A DNA stretch of 64,000 bases. Origin: Nocardia stercoris. GTDB taxonomy: Bacteria; Actinomycetota; Actinomycetes; Mycobacteriales; Mycobacteriaceae. This document shows positions 1 to 8,881 of the stretch, one piece after another. The DNA lies in NCBI RefSeq assembly GCF_003696265.1, contig NZ_RFFH01000003.1, positions 62,001-126,000 of the forward strand. The letters run 5' to 3'. Each line of letters opens with the position of its first letter. Positions within the stretch are counted from its first letter, which is position 1. Under the pieces are notes generated by a model. The model had not been told where the DNA came from, did not search any database, and saw only the letters and a program-made list of their open reading frames with translations. Made by a program: the position numbers and the translations under genes.

Positions 1-266
1 CGGGTGGGCGTGCCGAAGGGTTCCAGGGCGTCGCGGACGTCGCCGGTGATGTTGTCGGGCTGGTCGAGGGCGAAGGTGGCGATCTGGGTGGCCGGGTACA
101 GCAGGCAGAGCAGTTGTTCGGCGTCGCTGATCGAATTGGCGCCGCCGGTGCCGCCCCAGATCCAGACCCGGGCGTCGGGGTCGGCGGACTCGGGATCGCG
201 GACGTAACACGAGTCCAGGATCGCGCGCCACAGATCGACCAGCTGTTGCCGAGGCTGAATCCTCAT
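1..266 (-). CDS. N-terminal part of an SCO2524-like protein of unknown function (cut by window edge)
   Basis: The reverse strand reads openly from an ATG at 266 to the window edge, giving 88 residues that begin MRIQPRQQLVDLWRAIL and contain WIWGG, then SISDAEQLLCLLYPATQ near residues 46-62. I recall this N-terminal signature from the actinobacterial SCO2524 family, whose members sit in a conserved cluster of unknown function; this is memory, not a search. A G-rich stretch lies just before the ATG. The C-terminal part and any cluster partners lie outside the window. That this is a real coding region is more certain than its family. Confidence 0.6.
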   Translation of the reverse strand, partial: MRIQPRQQLVDLWRAILDSCYVRDPESADPDARVWIWGGTGGANSISDAEQLLCLLYPATQIATFALDQPDNITGDVRDALEPFGTPT

Positions 267-515
267 GTCCCCCCGCTTCATCCCGCGTGCTGCGACATTT
301 CCGACATGTTCGAGTGTGCCGCGCGCCCGGAACCCACGGTAGGTCATCCGACCAAAGCGATCAATCGCCTTGCCCGCGAACAGCTTCGGTACAGACCGCG
401 GCAACGGGGTTGCGCGGCGGTCGTTTTCGGGTGCGCGGGCGCCGCCCGAGGTCGAAACGGTCAGGGCGCCGCCGTGGCGGAGCCCTGTGGGGTCGATCGG
501 TGTGCGGAGACCGGG

Positions 516-1223
516 TCAGCGGGTCGGTGCCGGGCTGCTGGTACCCGGTGTGGGAGCGGCCGGAGCGGTGTCGTCGGGCATCGGCATCCGGAGGTGCGGG
601 CCCTGGTTCGGGCCGCCCCGCCAGATCATGCCGCCGCGGTCGTCGTCCCAGCGGCCACCGAAATCGGGGCCGCCGAATCGGTGGTCGTGGGCGGCCATCG
701 GGCCGTACCGGTCGTGGCCGTCGTGGTGGCCGACCACGACACCGGCACCGAAGCCGACGCCGCCGATCAGCACCGCGGCGACCAGCGCGCCGACGACGCC
801 CGCGACGGTGCGCTGTTGACGGGTGGCGAGGAAGCCGGGCGCCGGTGCGGCGGGAGGCGGGACCGGACCTGGTGCCGGTGCGGCGGGAGGCGGGACCGGA
901 CCTGGTGCCGGTGCGGCGGGAGCGGTGCCGGTCGCGGGAGCTGCGGCTGTGCCGGGCGCCGCGCCGGTCGCGTGCGGCGCGGGGTCGGCCGAGGTCGGCG
1001 CGGTGCCGGTCGCGAGGGATTCGGTACTCGCCGTGGGAGTCGCGCTATCGCTGGTGGCGGGGTTGGTGCCGGTCGCGAAGGCTTCGGCACCCGCCACTGG
1101 AGTTGCGGCATCGCCGGTCACAGGTGCGGTACCGGCCGTGAGGGGTTCGGTGGGTGCGGGCTGCGGTTCGGTGGGTGCCGGGTGCGGCTCGGGCGAGCGC
1201 GCCGGCTCGTTGTTCTCGGTCAT
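516..1223 (-). CDS. Pro/Ala/Thr-rich single-pass membrane protein
   Basis: I recognise no named family. From the ATG at 1223 the protein has about 235 residues. The first ~130 are a low-complexity tract rich in Pro, Ala, Thr and Glu, including two adjacent copies of a PGPVPPPAAPA unit (DNA repeat near 840-935). A transmembrane helix follows (roughly residues 135-155, GVVGALVAAVLIGGVGFGAG). The tail after it is rich in His, Gly and Asp and ends in another Pro/Ser/Thr stretch. The layout suggests a cytoplasmic Pro-rich N-terminus and an extracytoplasmic tail. An in-frame start 21 bases further upstream is possible, but MTENNEPA is the more natural start. Confidence 0.7.
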   Translation of the reverse strand: MTENNEPARSPEPHPAPTEPQPAPTEPLTAGTAPVTGDAATPVAGAEAFATGTNPATSDSATPTASTESLATGTAPTSADPAPHATGAAPGTAAAPATGTAPAAPAPGPVPPPAAPAPGPVPPPAAPAPGFLATRQQRTVAGVVGALVAAVLIGGVGFGAGVVVGHHDGHDRYGPMAAHDHRFGGPDFGGRWDDDRGGMIWRGGPNQGPHLRMPMPDDTAPAAPTPGTSSPAPTR

Positions 1224-1290
1224 GGGCCCGACGATAGGCAGCACGTATGGGATGAAGCTGAGCGATTGTTGTGGGCCCGCTGTGTGCCGC

Positions 1291-2730
1291 TCAGCGGTGG
1301 CGGACGTGCCGGTCCAAGGTCGTCGCCGGGTGGAACAGCCCGGCCGGTTCCCGATGCCACCAGGCGTGCTCGTGGCGTAGTTCGGTGAAAGTGGTGAAGC
1401 GGTAGTGATAGAGCCGGGCGCGCACGTAGCGCGGCGGGTGGTCGCGGAACGGGTTCGCGCCGAGCAGCCGCAGGGTGGCGGGATCGCCGGTCAGCAGGCG
1501 GTGCAGCAGCGGACGGAACCAGGGATCAGCGTAGGAGGGTGACAGGGCCGCGAACCACATCAGCCAGTCCAGGCGCAGGTGGTAGGGCGCCCACTGCCGG
1601 GGCAGCCGCCCGACCGCGCCCGGCTTGCCCTTGAACCGGTACTCGTGCCACACGGTGGCGTCGGTGAGCTGCCGGTCCATGGTGCCCTCGATGACCACCT
1701 CGTAGCGGGTCCGGCCCACGACACCGAAGGCGCCGTAACTGTTCACCAGGTGGAAGTGGTTGTAGGACTGGTTCATTCGCTGCCGACGCGAGAGCAGGTT
1801 GAGTACGGGGTAGTAGCTGAGGACCGCGACCGCCGCCGCGCAGCCGAGCACCGCGACCTGGAACCACACCGGGGCGGCGCCGGTGGCCGGGTGCGTGAGC
1901 AGGTGCGCGGGCAGTACCCGGCTCGGGTCGACGGCGGCGAACCCCGCCAGCAGCGCCAGCCAGTTCAGCCACGCGAAATTGCCGGACAGGATCAGCCACA
2001 GCTGCGTGACGATCACGACCGCGGCGGCCCAGGTCGCGACCGGCTGCGGCGCGAACAACCCGAACGGCACGATCAGTTGCGCGACATGGTTGGCGGCGAC
2101 CTCCACCCGGTGCAGCGGCCGCGGCAGGTGATGGAACCACCAGCTCAACGGTCCGGGCATCGGCTGGGTCTCATGGTGGTAATACAGGCAGGTCAGGTCG
2201 CGCCAGCAGGAGTCGCCGCGCATCTTGATCAGTCCGGCCCCGAATTCGACCCGGAACAGCAACCAGCGCAGCAGCCACAGCGTCACCACGGGCGGGGCGA
2301 CGTGGTCGTTGCCGAGGAACACGACCAGAAAACCGGTCTCCAGCAGCAGCGATTCCCAGCCGAAGCCGTACCAGAGCTGGCCGACATTGACGATCGACAG
2401 ATACAGCGCCCACAACACCAGCCATCCGGCCATCGCGACCGGCAGCGGTACCAGGTCGGCCGCGCCGACGGCGAGCGCGGCGGCCAGCAGCACACCGGTC
2501 CAGGCGACGCCGGCGGCCAGGCGGTCGGTGTAGCGCAGCTGGAACAGGGTGGGCGCCTGCCGGAACGAGCGATAGGCCAGATAGCGCGGTACCGGGGTGA
2601 GTCCGTGGGTACCGATCAGCGCGCGGTTCTGGCGGGCGGCGGCCAGGAACGCGCACAGATAGATCACCGCGACGCCGCGTTCGATGATCAGCCGGCTCCA
2701 CCAGTAGTCGTCTGCGTTGAACCATCCCAT
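1291..2730 (-). CDS. Lipase maturation factor (LMF1/DUF1222) family membrane protein
   Basis: About 479 residues with many hydrophobic helices. Recognisable LMF family stretches are LIKMRGDSCWRDLTCLYYHHETQPMP-like sequence mid-protein, the NHVAQLIVPFGLF helix, QSYNHFHLVNSYGAFG, and a C-terminal domain with RPPRQWAPYHLRLDW-type residues. In vertebrates LMF1 is an ER protein that helps lipases fold; the bacterial role is unknown. The ATG at 2730 follows a GGAGG with good spacing. The open frame extends several hundred bases upstream, but that part opposes the metallo-beta-lactamase gene and is a shadow. Confidence 0.9.
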   Translation of the reverse strand: MGWFNADDYWWSRLIIERGVAVIYLCAFLAAARQNRALIGTHGLTPVPRYLAYRSFRQAPTLFQLRYTDRLAAGVAWTGVLLAAALAVGAADLVPLPVAMAGWLVLWALYLSIVNVGQLWYGFGWESLLLETGFLVVFLGNDHVAPPVVTLWLLRWLLFRVEFGAGLIKMRGDSCWRDLTCLYYHHETQPMPGPLSWWFHHLPRPLHRVEVAANHVAQLIVPFGLFAPQPVATWAAAVVIVTQLWLILSGNFAWLNWLALLAGFAAVDPSRVLPAHLLTHPATGAAPVWFQVAVLGCAAAVAVLSYYPVLNLLSRRQRMNQSYNHFHLVNSYGAFGVVGRTRYEVVIEGTMDRQLTDATVWHEYRFKGKPGAVGRLPRQWAPYHLRLDWLMWFAALSPSYADPWFRPLLHRLLTGDPATLRLLGANPFRDHPPRYVRARLYHYRFTTFTELRHEHAWWHREPAGLFHPATTLDRHVRHR

Positions 2731-2943
2731 ACCGGCACCTCCGGCCGATCGTCCCCGTCTTCCATGATCTGCTCGCGGGCGCGCGATATCCACCGTCCGG
2801 CCGTTCGTGTGGTCCGAGGTCCATACCGGTGGCCGGTTCTCGATCTCGGCAGCCCAGGGACCCGATGGGACAATGACCAGGTGTGGCCCGGCCACCGGGT
2901 GGGCCGCCGTTCCGGCATCGCACCGCACCGAATCGAGGCCGCC

Positions 2944-3678
2944 ATGACCACCGTCGACGAGATCGCCCCGCGCATCTACCGGATCTCGACCTACGTGCCG
3001 CAAGCAGGGCCGGGTGGGATGGTGTTCAACCAGTATCTGCTCGACGCCGACGAGCCGCTGCTGTTCCACACCGGGCATCGCGCGATGTTCCCGGACGTGT
3101 GCGCGGCGATCGAGCGGGTGCTGCCGGTATCGGCGCTGCGCTGGATCACGTTCGGGCACGTCGAATCCGACGAATGCGGCGCGATGAACGAGTTCCTGAC
3201 CGCGGCGCCGGGTGCCCGGGTCGCGCACGGCGCGATCGGCTGCATGGTGTCGCTGGACCACATGGCCGACCGGCCGCCGCGCCCGCTGATCGACGGTGAG
3301 GTGATCGACCTGGGCGGGTTGCGGGTCCGCCACCTCGACACCCCGCACGTGCCGCACGGGTGGGAGGCTCGGGTGCTGTTCGAGGAGACCACCGGCACCC
3401 TGCTGTGTGGTGACCTGTTCAGTCAGTCGGGGCAGAGCGGGGCGCTGCTCGACGGCGGTGATCTGGTCGGGCCCGCCGCGGTGGCCGAGGAGATGTTCCA
3501 CTTCTCCACGCTGGCCCCGGCGACCCCGGTGATCATGGAAAGTCTTGCGGCCCTGTCACCGTCGACGCTGGCGCTCATGCACGGGCCCGCGTTCCGGGGT
3601 GACGGCGCGGGTGCGTTGCGTGATCTGGCGGGGGTGTATCGGGATCTGATCGCCACGGCGTCTGCTGCTTCGGTGTAG
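2944..3678 (+). CDS. Flavodiiron-type (ODP) metallo-beta-lactamase-fold protein
   Basis: 244 residues starting MTTVDEIAPRIYRIS. It shows the beta-lactamase fold with HVESDE at about residues 75-80, which is the H-x-E-x-D di-iron ligand pattern of flavodiiron proteins rather than the HxHxDH of hydrolases. Later ligands are plausible in HGAIGC, GDLFSQ and MHGPAF. There is no flavodoxin domain, so this is a stand-alone oxygen-binding di-iron domain. A role in O2 or NO handling or sensing is inferred. Its 5' end is divergent from the LMF1 gene, with about 210 bp between them. It converges on the ArsR-like gene with 30 bp between the stops. Confidence 0.85.
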   Translation: MTTVDEIAPRIYRISTYVPQAGPGGMVFNQYLLDADEPLLFHTGHRAMFPDVCAAIERVLPVSALRWITFGHVESDECGAMNEFLTAAPGARVAHGAIGCMVSLDHMADRPPRPLIDGEVIDLGGLRVRHLDTPHVPHGWEARVLFEETTGTLLCGDLFSQSGQSGALLDGGDLVGPAAVAEEMFHFSTLAPATPVIMESLAALSPSTLALMHGPAFRGDGAGALRDLAGVYRDLIATASAASV

Positions 3679-3708
3679 CGGCCGGGTGCGTACCGGAACG
3701 GGTGTCGT

Positions 3709-4242
3709 TCAGCTCTCCTCCGCGGGCCCTTCGAGCGGAAAGATGATGGGGCTGAGCATGTATCGGCTGCGATCGGGGGTGGGTTCGTTGCCGATCAGGG
3801 GGCGCAGGATCCGGCGGAGTTCGGTGAAGGTGGCGGCGAGTTCGGCGGGGGTGAGCCAGAGGGCGCGCTGGGTGAAGTTGACCATGTCCTCGATCGGGTC
3901 GGCGTCGCCGCGGTCGAGGTAGGCGTTGAATTCGGTGACCAGGACGGCCATCTGGAGGGCGAAGGTGCGCCGGAAGTCGTCGAGGCTCATGGCGCGGAAG
4001 TCGACGGCGGTGCTGCCCTCGCGCAGTCGGTAGTGCCGTTCCACGGCGCCGCGCACCCGGTGCTCCGCGGCGACCTCCAGGATTCCGGCGGTGGCGAGCA
4101 GGTCGACGTGCCGGTAGATCATCGGCTTGGAGGCGTCGGGAATGCGTTCGCAGAGCTCGCCGGTGGTGAGGGTCCGCCCGCCGCTCAGGGCGTGCACGAT
4201 GCGCAAGCGCACGGGGTGGGCCAGCAGTTCCAGAGTCTCCAC
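3709..4242 (-). CDS. ArsR-like winged-helix transcriptional regulator
   Basis: 177 residues with an N-terminal winged helix: LAHPVRLRIVHALSGG, then GELCERIPDASKPMIYRHVDLLATAGIL as the recognition region. The ~100-residue helical C-terminal part is a likely ligand or dimer domain. The start is GTG at 4242. No clear ribosome binding site precedes it apart from a GGGGA directly abutting it, so the message may be leaderless. It is divergent from the alpha/beta hydrolase, and the 55-bp gap holds repeated TTCTCATATC boxes. Autoregulation and repression of the hydrolase are inferred from that. Confidence 0.85.
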   Translation of the reverse strand: METLELLAHPVRLRIVHALSGGRTLTTGELCERIPDASKPMIYRHVDLLATAGILEVAAEHRVRGAVERHYRLREGSTAVDFRAMSLDDFRRTFALQMAVLVTEFNAYLDRGDADPIEDMVNFTQRALWLTPAELAATFTELRRILRPLIGNEPTPDRSRYMLSPIIFPLEGPAEES

Positions 4243-4251
4243 TCCCCAATG

Positions 4252-4287
4252 TTCTCATATCGCGCTACCATTCTCATATCACGAGAA
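4252..4287. promoter_or_regulatory. Putative operator: two TTCTCATATC boxes between divergent genes
   Basis: TTCTCATATC occurs exactly at 4252-4261 and 4271-4280, 19 bp apart. The second copy is part of the palindrome TTCTC-N7-GAGAA (4271-4287). They fill the gap between the ArsR-like regulator and the hydrolase, where an autorepressor would bind. The function is inferred. Confidence 0.6.
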
Positions 4288-4297
4288 AGGTGGAACG

Positions 4298-5599
4298 ATG
4301 GGCACCACAACCGATCCCGCGGCCGTCGCGACCGAGGTCGTCGAGCTGCTGCGCGCCGAACGGTTCGACGAGCTGACCCGCCGCTTCGCGCCGCCGCTGC
4401 GGGAAGCGGCCGCCGCGCCGGTGGTCGCGGCGGCCTGGCGTGCCGAACTCGCCCGCGTCGGCGCTATCACCGGGGTCGTGGCGCCGCGCACCGAACCGAT
4501 CGGCGGCGGGCAGGTCCGCGCGATCGTCGACCTCGACGCCCAACGCGGCGGGCTGGCGGTGCGCATGGCCGTCGACGCCGCGGGGACGCTGCACGGCTTC
4601 CGGCTGGCCGCACCCGAAAGCGGCTGGGTAGCACCGGAATATGTGCATCCGAAGCGGTTCACCGAACACGCGGTCACCGTCGGTTCCGGCGAGCTCGCCG
4701 TCGGTGGCACGGTGAGCGTGCCGCGCGGGCGCGGCCCCCATCCCGCGGTGGTGCTGCTCGCGTCGGGGCCCGCCGACCGCGACGCCACCGTCGGACCGAA
4801 CAAGCCGTTCAAGGACCTCGCCTGGGGTTTGGCCTCGCGCGGGGTGGCCGTGCTGCGCTTCGACAAAGTGACCTTCACGCACCCGCGGATCGCCGACGAC
4901 CCGGCGTTCACGATGGCCGAGGAATTCATCCCGCACGGGCTGGCCGCCCTCGAAATCCTGCGCCGCACACCGGGAATCGACTCGCAGCGACTGTATCTGC
5001 TCGGCCACAGCGCCGGCTCGGCCCCGCGGGTCGCCATCGCCGCGCCCGCGGCGGCGGGCGTGATCCTGCTGTCCGTGGCCACCGCGCCGCTGCCCCGGTC
5101 CGCCGTGCGCGTCGCCCGCCACCTCGCCACCACCGAACCGCAATTCGCCACCCCGGCACTGGTGGACACGATCATCCGGCAGGCCGCCGTCGTCGAGAGT
5201 CCCGGTCTGGAAACCGCCACCGCCGCCGACCTGCTGTTCGGCTGGTCCCCGGCCTACTGGCGCGACCGCCTCGACTACGACGCCGTCGCCGCGACCGCCG
5301 CGCTCCACTGCCCGGCGCTGGTGCTGCAGGGCGAACGCGACTACCAGGTGACCGTCGCCGACGACTTCCCCGCCTGGCGCACCGGGCTCGCCGGCCGCCC
5401 GCACACCACGCTGCGCACCTATCCCGGCGTCGACCATATGTACTTCTCCGGCTCCGGACCGTCGACGGCCGCCGGCTATCAGGTACCCGCCCACTTCGCC
5501 GGCGAGGTGGCCGCCGATATCGCGGACTGGATCCGGCCCGACCGGCCGCGCACGGCACTGCGCCGCCTCCTCGACCGCCTGTCTCCAGCCCGCGTCTAG
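4298..5599 (+). CDS. DUF3887 plus alpha/beta-hydrolase domain protein
   Basis: 433 residues. The first ~110 form a DUF3887-type helical/ketosteroid-isomerase-like domain (FDELTRRF, APLREAAAAPVVAAAW). An alpha/beta hydrolase follows, with nucleophile elbow GHSAGS (about residue 240), acid in GERDYQV and histidine in GVDHMYFS. The substrate is unknown; this architecture is common in actinobacteria and Bacillus and is usually called an esterase or acyl-transferase-like hydrolase. No signal peptide is seen, so it is cytoplasmic. The ATG at 4298 follows GAGAAAGGTGG. It is probably controlled by the divergent ArsR-like gene. Confidence 0.85.
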   Translation: MGTTTDPAAVATEVVELLRAERFDELTRRFAPPLREAAAAPVVAAAWRAELARVGAITGVVAPRTEPIGGGQVRAIVDLDAQRGGLAVRMAVDAAGTLHGFRLAAPESGWVAPEYVHPKRFTEHAVTVGSGELAVGGTVSVPRGRGPHPAVVLLASGPADRDATVGPNKPFKDLAWGLASRGVAVLRFDKVTFTHPRIADDPAFTMAEEFIPHGLAALEILRRTPGIDSQRLYLLGHSAGSAPRVAIAAPAAAGVILLSVATAPLPRSAVRVARHLATTEPQFATPALVDTIIRQAAVVESPGLETATAADLLFGWSPAYWRDRLDYDAVAATAALHCPALVLQGERDYQVTVADDFPAWRTGLAGRPHTTLRTYPGVDHMYFSGSGPSTAAGYQVPAHFAGEVAADIADWIRPDRPRTALRRLLDRLSPARV

Positions 5600-5603
5600 C
5601 GCC

Positions 5604-5808
5604 GGTGCCTGCCGCGGTCTGGCGTTGCTGTGCCGCACGCACGGTGCCCGCTGTGCCGCACGTGCGGTGCCTGCCGCGGTCTGGCGCTGCTGTGCCGCAC
5701 GCGTGGGGCCCGCCGCGGTCTCGCGCTGTTGCGCCGCACGTGCCGGTGCCTGCCGCGGTCTCGCGCTGCTGCGCCGCATGCGCCGGTGTCCGCCCGGTGC
5801 GCCGCAGC
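5604..5808. repeat. Tandem repeat, ~39-40 bp unit, about five copies
   Basis: Units begin at 5604 (39 bp), 5643 (23 bp, short by 16), 5666 (39), 5705 (40), 5745 (40) and 5785 (partial). Each opens with GGTGCCTGCCGCGGTCT or a near variant and closes with GCTGTGCCGCACG. Copies differ at several positions, so the array is not freshly expanded. It lies between the stop of the hydrolase and the promoter region of the M20 peptidase. The frames across it give only Arg/Ala/Cys-rich shadows. The remaining ~210 bp up to 6020 look like promoter or leader sequence. Confidence 0.8.
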
Positions 5809-6020
5809 CTCGCGGCCGTGAGTACACCGATAACCCCGGACCGAGTGCGACTTCCGCACACGCAGGCCAAAGTGCCTGTCCCGCAGTATGTTCCGCCGTA
5901 CACATCCGGCGGCGCCAGGGCGGGTACCGCCCGGGTGAAAGCACGTCCCCCGCATGCCCGATTGCGCGCACCGTGCGGGGATCCCTTGCGCGCGACGGGC
6001 GCAATGGTAGGAAGGGTGGC

Positions 6021-7379
6021 GTGTCCGCAACCGGTGATGTCTCCAGCGCAAGTCCGTCCCGTGCCGTCTCGGAGGTGGTCGAGCTGGTCAGCCGGCTGAT
6101 CCGGTTCGACACCTCCAACACCGGTGATCCCGACACCACGGCGGGGGAACGCGAATGCGCGCAGTGGGTGGCCGATCAGCTGCATCAGGCCGGGTACACC
6201 ACCGAATACGTGGAATCGGGGATGCCGGGGCGCGGCAACGTGTTCGCCCGGCTCAAGGGCGCGGATTCCTCGCGCGGCGCGCTGATGATCCACGGGCACC
6301 TGGACGTGGTGCCCGCCGAGGCGTCGGACTGGAGTGTGCACCCGTTCTCCGGTGCCGTCCGCGACGGCTACGTGTGGGGGCGCGGCGCGGTCGACATGAA
6401 GGACATGGTCGGGATGACGCTGGCCGTCGCCCGCCAGTTCAAGGCCGAAGGCACTGTGCCGCCACGGGATCTGGTGTTCGCGTTCCTCGCCGACGAGGAG
6501 AACGGTGGCACGTGGGGATCGCACTGGCTGGTCGACAACCGGCCCGACCTGTTCGACGGAGTCACCGAGGCGGTCGGTGAGGTCGGCGGGTATTCGCTGA
6601 CCGTGCCGCGCCGCGACGGCGGCGACTCGCGGCTGTACCTGGTCGAGACCGCGGAGAAGGGGCTGGGCTGGATGCGGTTGCGGGCCCGCGCCCGCGCCGG
6701 GCACGGCTCGTTCCTGCACGAGGACAACGCGGTCACCATCCTGTCCGAGGCGGTGGCGCGGCTGGGCCGGCACCGGTTCCCGCTGGTGCTGTCCGAATCG
6801 GTCACCGAGTTCCTGGCCGCGGTCAGCGAGGAGACCGGGGTTCCGTTCGATCCGAACGGCCCCGACCTCGACGGTCAGCTCGCCAAACTCGGCGGCATCG
6901 GCCGGATCATCGGAGCCACGTTGCGCGACACCGCCAATCCGACGATGCTGCGCGCCGGCTACAAGGTGAACGTGATCCCGCAGACCGCGGAGGCGGCCGT
7001 CGACTGCCGGGTGGTGCCGGGCCGGCAGGAACAGTTCGAAGCCGAACTGGACGCGATCCTGGGCCCCGACATCGAGCGGGAGTGGATCACGAAACTCGAC
7101 TCCTACGAGACCACCTTCGACGGGCATCTGGTCGACGCCATGAACGCCGCCGTCCTGGCCCACGACCCGGGCGGGCGGATCGTGCCCTACATGCTCTCCG
7201 GTGGCACCGACGCGAAAGCGTTCGCGAAGCTGGGGATCCGCTGCTTCGGGTTCGCGCCGCTGCGCCTACCGCCCGAACTGGACTTCGCGGCCCTGTTCCA
7301 CGGCGTGGACGAACGGGTACCGGTCGACGCACTGGAATTCGGGACCCGGGTGCTGGAACACTTCCTGCTGCACAGCTGA
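6021..7379 (+). CDS. M20 family metallopeptidase (dipeptidase/deacylase type)
   Basis: 452 residues from a GTG at 6021 that follows AGGAAGGGTGG. Metal-site motifs are GHLDVVP (His), GAVDMKD (Asp) and DEENGG (catalytic and metal Glu), with a dimerisation insert and the late GTDAKAF / FHGVDERVP region (final His). The sequence closely resembles M. tuberculosis Rv2141c as I remember it. It is a cytoplasmic zinc aminoacyl or peptide hydrolase whose natural substrate is not established. A PEBP gene follows 25 bp after it, as Rv2140c neighbours Rv2141c, so the two probably form an operon. Confidence 0.93.
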   Translation: MSATGDVSSASPSRAVSEVVELVSRLIRFDTSNTGDPDTTAGERECAQWVADQLHQAGYTTEYVESGMPGRGNVFARLKGADSSRGALMIHGHLDVVPAEASDWSVHPFSGAVRDGYVWGRGAVDMKDMVGMTLAVARQFKAEGTVPPRDLVFAFLADEENGGTWGSHWLVDNRPDLFDGVTEAVGEVGGYSLTVPRRDGGDSRLYLVETAEKGLGWMRLRARARAGHGSFLHEDNAVTILSEAVARLGRHRFPLVLSESVTEFLAAVSEETGVPFDPNGPDLDGQLAKLGGIGRIIGATLRDTANPTMLRAGYKVNVIPQTAEAAVDCRVVPGRQEQFEAELDAILGPDIEREWITKLDSYETTFDGHLVDAMNAAVLAHDPGGRIVPYMLSGGTDAKAFAKLGIRCFGFAPLRLPPELDFAALFHGVDERVPVDALEFGTRVLEHFLLHS

Positions 7380-7404
7380 CCTGTTCTCTCCGAAAGGATG
7401 TGCC

Positions 7405-7941
7405 TTGCCTGATTATTCGTACGATCCGTACGCCGCGCTGCCGCAGGTGCCGGCCTTCACCGTGGTGTCCGCCGATGTCGCCGAGGGGGAGCCGTTCGCC
7501 CACCCCCAGGTGAGCGGGGTGCTCGGCGCGGGTGGTGAGGACGTGTCGCCGCAGCTGTCGTGGAGCGGGTTCCCGCCGGAGACCAAGAGTTTCGCGGTGA
7601 CGGTCTTCGACCCGGACGCCCCGACCGCGTCCGGTTACTGGCACTGGGCGGTCGCCGACATCCCGGCCACGGTCACCGAGCTGCCCAGCGGCGCCGGCAG
7701 TGCGGGCGGTTCGCTGCCCGCGGGTGCGCTGTCGCTGCGCAACGACGCCGGGTTCCCCGGGTTCGTGGGTGCGGCCCCGCCGTCCGGGCACGGCTATCAC
7801 CGGTATTTCATCGTGGTGCACGCGGTGGATGTGGAGTCGCTCGAGCTGGACCCGTCGGTGTCGCCCGCGGTGCTGGGCTTCCACCTGTTCTTCCACACGC
7901 TGGGCCGCGCGCAGCTGCTGGCCACCTACGAAATCCTCTGA
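7405..7941 (+). CDS. YbhB/YbcL-type phosphatidylethanolamine-binding protein (Rv2140c-like)
   Basis: 178 residues. It shows the PEBP signatures [13 protein letters not shown] and GHGYHRY, plus VSPQLSW and the C-terminal [10 protein letters not shown]. It is very close to M. tuberculosis Rv2140c (TB18.6), including YDPYAALP near the start. The start is TTG at 7405, after GAAAGGATG, because no ATG or GTG fits the conserved N-terminus. PEBP proteins bind phospholipid head groups or small anions; the bacterial role is unsettled. A strong hairpin directly after the stop ends the M20-PEBP unit. Confidence 0.95.
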   Translation: MPDYSYDPYAALPQVPAFTVVSADVAEGEPFAHPQVSGVLGAGGEDVSPQLSWSGFPPETKSFAVTVFDPDAPTASGYWHWAVADIPATVTELPSGAGSAGGSLPAGALSLRNDAGFPGFVGAAPPSGHGYHRYFIVVHAVDVESLELDPSVSPAVLGFHLFFHTLGRAQLLATYEIL

Positions 7942-7948
7942 GCCGCAA

Positions 7949-7979
7949 CGCGATAGCCCCCGGTGTGGGGGCTATCGCG
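7949..7979. terminator. Bidirectional hairpin terminator
   Basis: A perfect 13-bp stem (CGCGATAGCCCCC at 7949-7961 pairing with 7967-7979) has a 5-base loop. It lies between the PEBP stop at 7941 and the convergent methyltransferase stop at 7985. There is no U-tract, as is usual in actinobacteria. Confidence 0.85.
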
Positions 7980-7984
7980 CTCGG

Positions 7985-8812
7985 TCACCGTTTGCGGGCC
8001 AGGCCGGACACGATCAGTTCCTCCCAGGCCGTGGGCGGTTCCGGGATGTCGTCGGTGCCCGCCCGCCACTGGACGCACGGCACCCAGCCGGGGTCGAGTA
8101 GATCGAGACCGGCGAGCAGGGCGGCGATCTCGTCGGGCCGCCGCCACCGGCCGCGGCCGAACGCCTCCCGGACCTTCAGTTCGAGCGCCGTGGTCTGCGC
8201 GTTGCCGCCGCTGCGGAAATGCGAGACGTAGACGAAGCTGCCCGATGCGATCCGGTCGGTCCAGAACCGCACCGCGCCCGCTGGGTCGTCGGCGTCGTCG
8301 AGGAAGCTCAGCACAGTACTGAACAGCAGGGCCACCGGTTCATCCAAGTCGATCAGGTCGCGGATCTCCGCACTGTCGAGAATCGCCTCGGGATCGCGAA
8401 TATCGGCGTGCACGGCGGCGGTGCGGTCGTCGACATCGGATTCGGCGCGCACATGCGCGACCACGATCGGATCATGGTCGACATACACCGTGTGCGCGGT
8501 GGCGTCGTAGCGCTGCGCGATCTGATGCACGTTGTCGGATGTCGGCAGGCCGCAACCGAAGTCGACGAACTGGCGGATCCCCGCCCGGGCCGCGGCGTGG
8601 GTGGCGCGCTCCACCGCCTGCCGGTTGGTGACGGCGATGCGCGGTGAACCGGGCAGGGCCTGGTCGAAGTAGCCGCCGTAGGCCTCGTCGACCGCGTAGT
8701 GTTCGCTGCCGCCGAGCAGGAAGTTGTAGACCCGGGCGACACTCGGCCGCGCCTGGCCCGCGCGGACCGCCGCGTCGTCGGTATGTCGCGCGCCGGCGCG
8801 GGATGACTCCAT
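7985..8812 (-). CDS. SAM-dependent methyltransferase, DUF574 (Methyltransf_19) family
   Basis: 275 residues. Family features are ARVYNFLLGGSEHYAVD near residue 28, the SAM-binding QFVDFGCGLPTSDNVH, VYVDHDPIVVAHVRA, then ALLFSTVLSFLDDADDP. This family is strongly expanded in Streptomyces and Nocardia, and its substrates are mostly unknown. The ATG at 8812 has only a weak GGAT upstream. The gene stands alone, with 69 bp to the FadD stop. A second, distant member lies at 56860-57669. Confidence 0.92.
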   Translation of the reverse strand: MESSRAGARHTDDAAVRAGQARPSVARVYNFLLGGSEHYAVDEAYGGYFDQALPGSPRIAVTNRQAVERATHAAARAGIRQFVDFGCGLPTSDNVHQIAQRYDATAHTVYVDHDPIVVAHVRAESDVDDRTAAVHADIRDPEAILDSAEIRDLIDLDEPVALLFSTVLSFLDDADDPAGAVRFWTDRIASGSFVYVSHFRSGGNAQTTALELKVREAFGRGRWRRPDEIAALLAGLDLLDPGWVPCVQWRAGTDDIPEPPTAWEELIVSGLARKR

Positions 8813-8881
8813 AGCGATCTATCCTAGGAACCCGCGGGCCGCGCGGAAAGCGTTCGGAATCCACAACATTCGCGGCCGCAC

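Noticed and set aside
1579..2943. Plus-strand open frame running into the metallo-beta-lactamase gene
   Set aside because: It is an Arg/Gln/Pro-rich shadow of the LMF1 gene; the real start is the ATG at 2944.
5604..5808. CRISPR-like array
   Set aside because: Units are contiguous with no unique spacers, and no cas genes are present; it is a simple tandem repeat.
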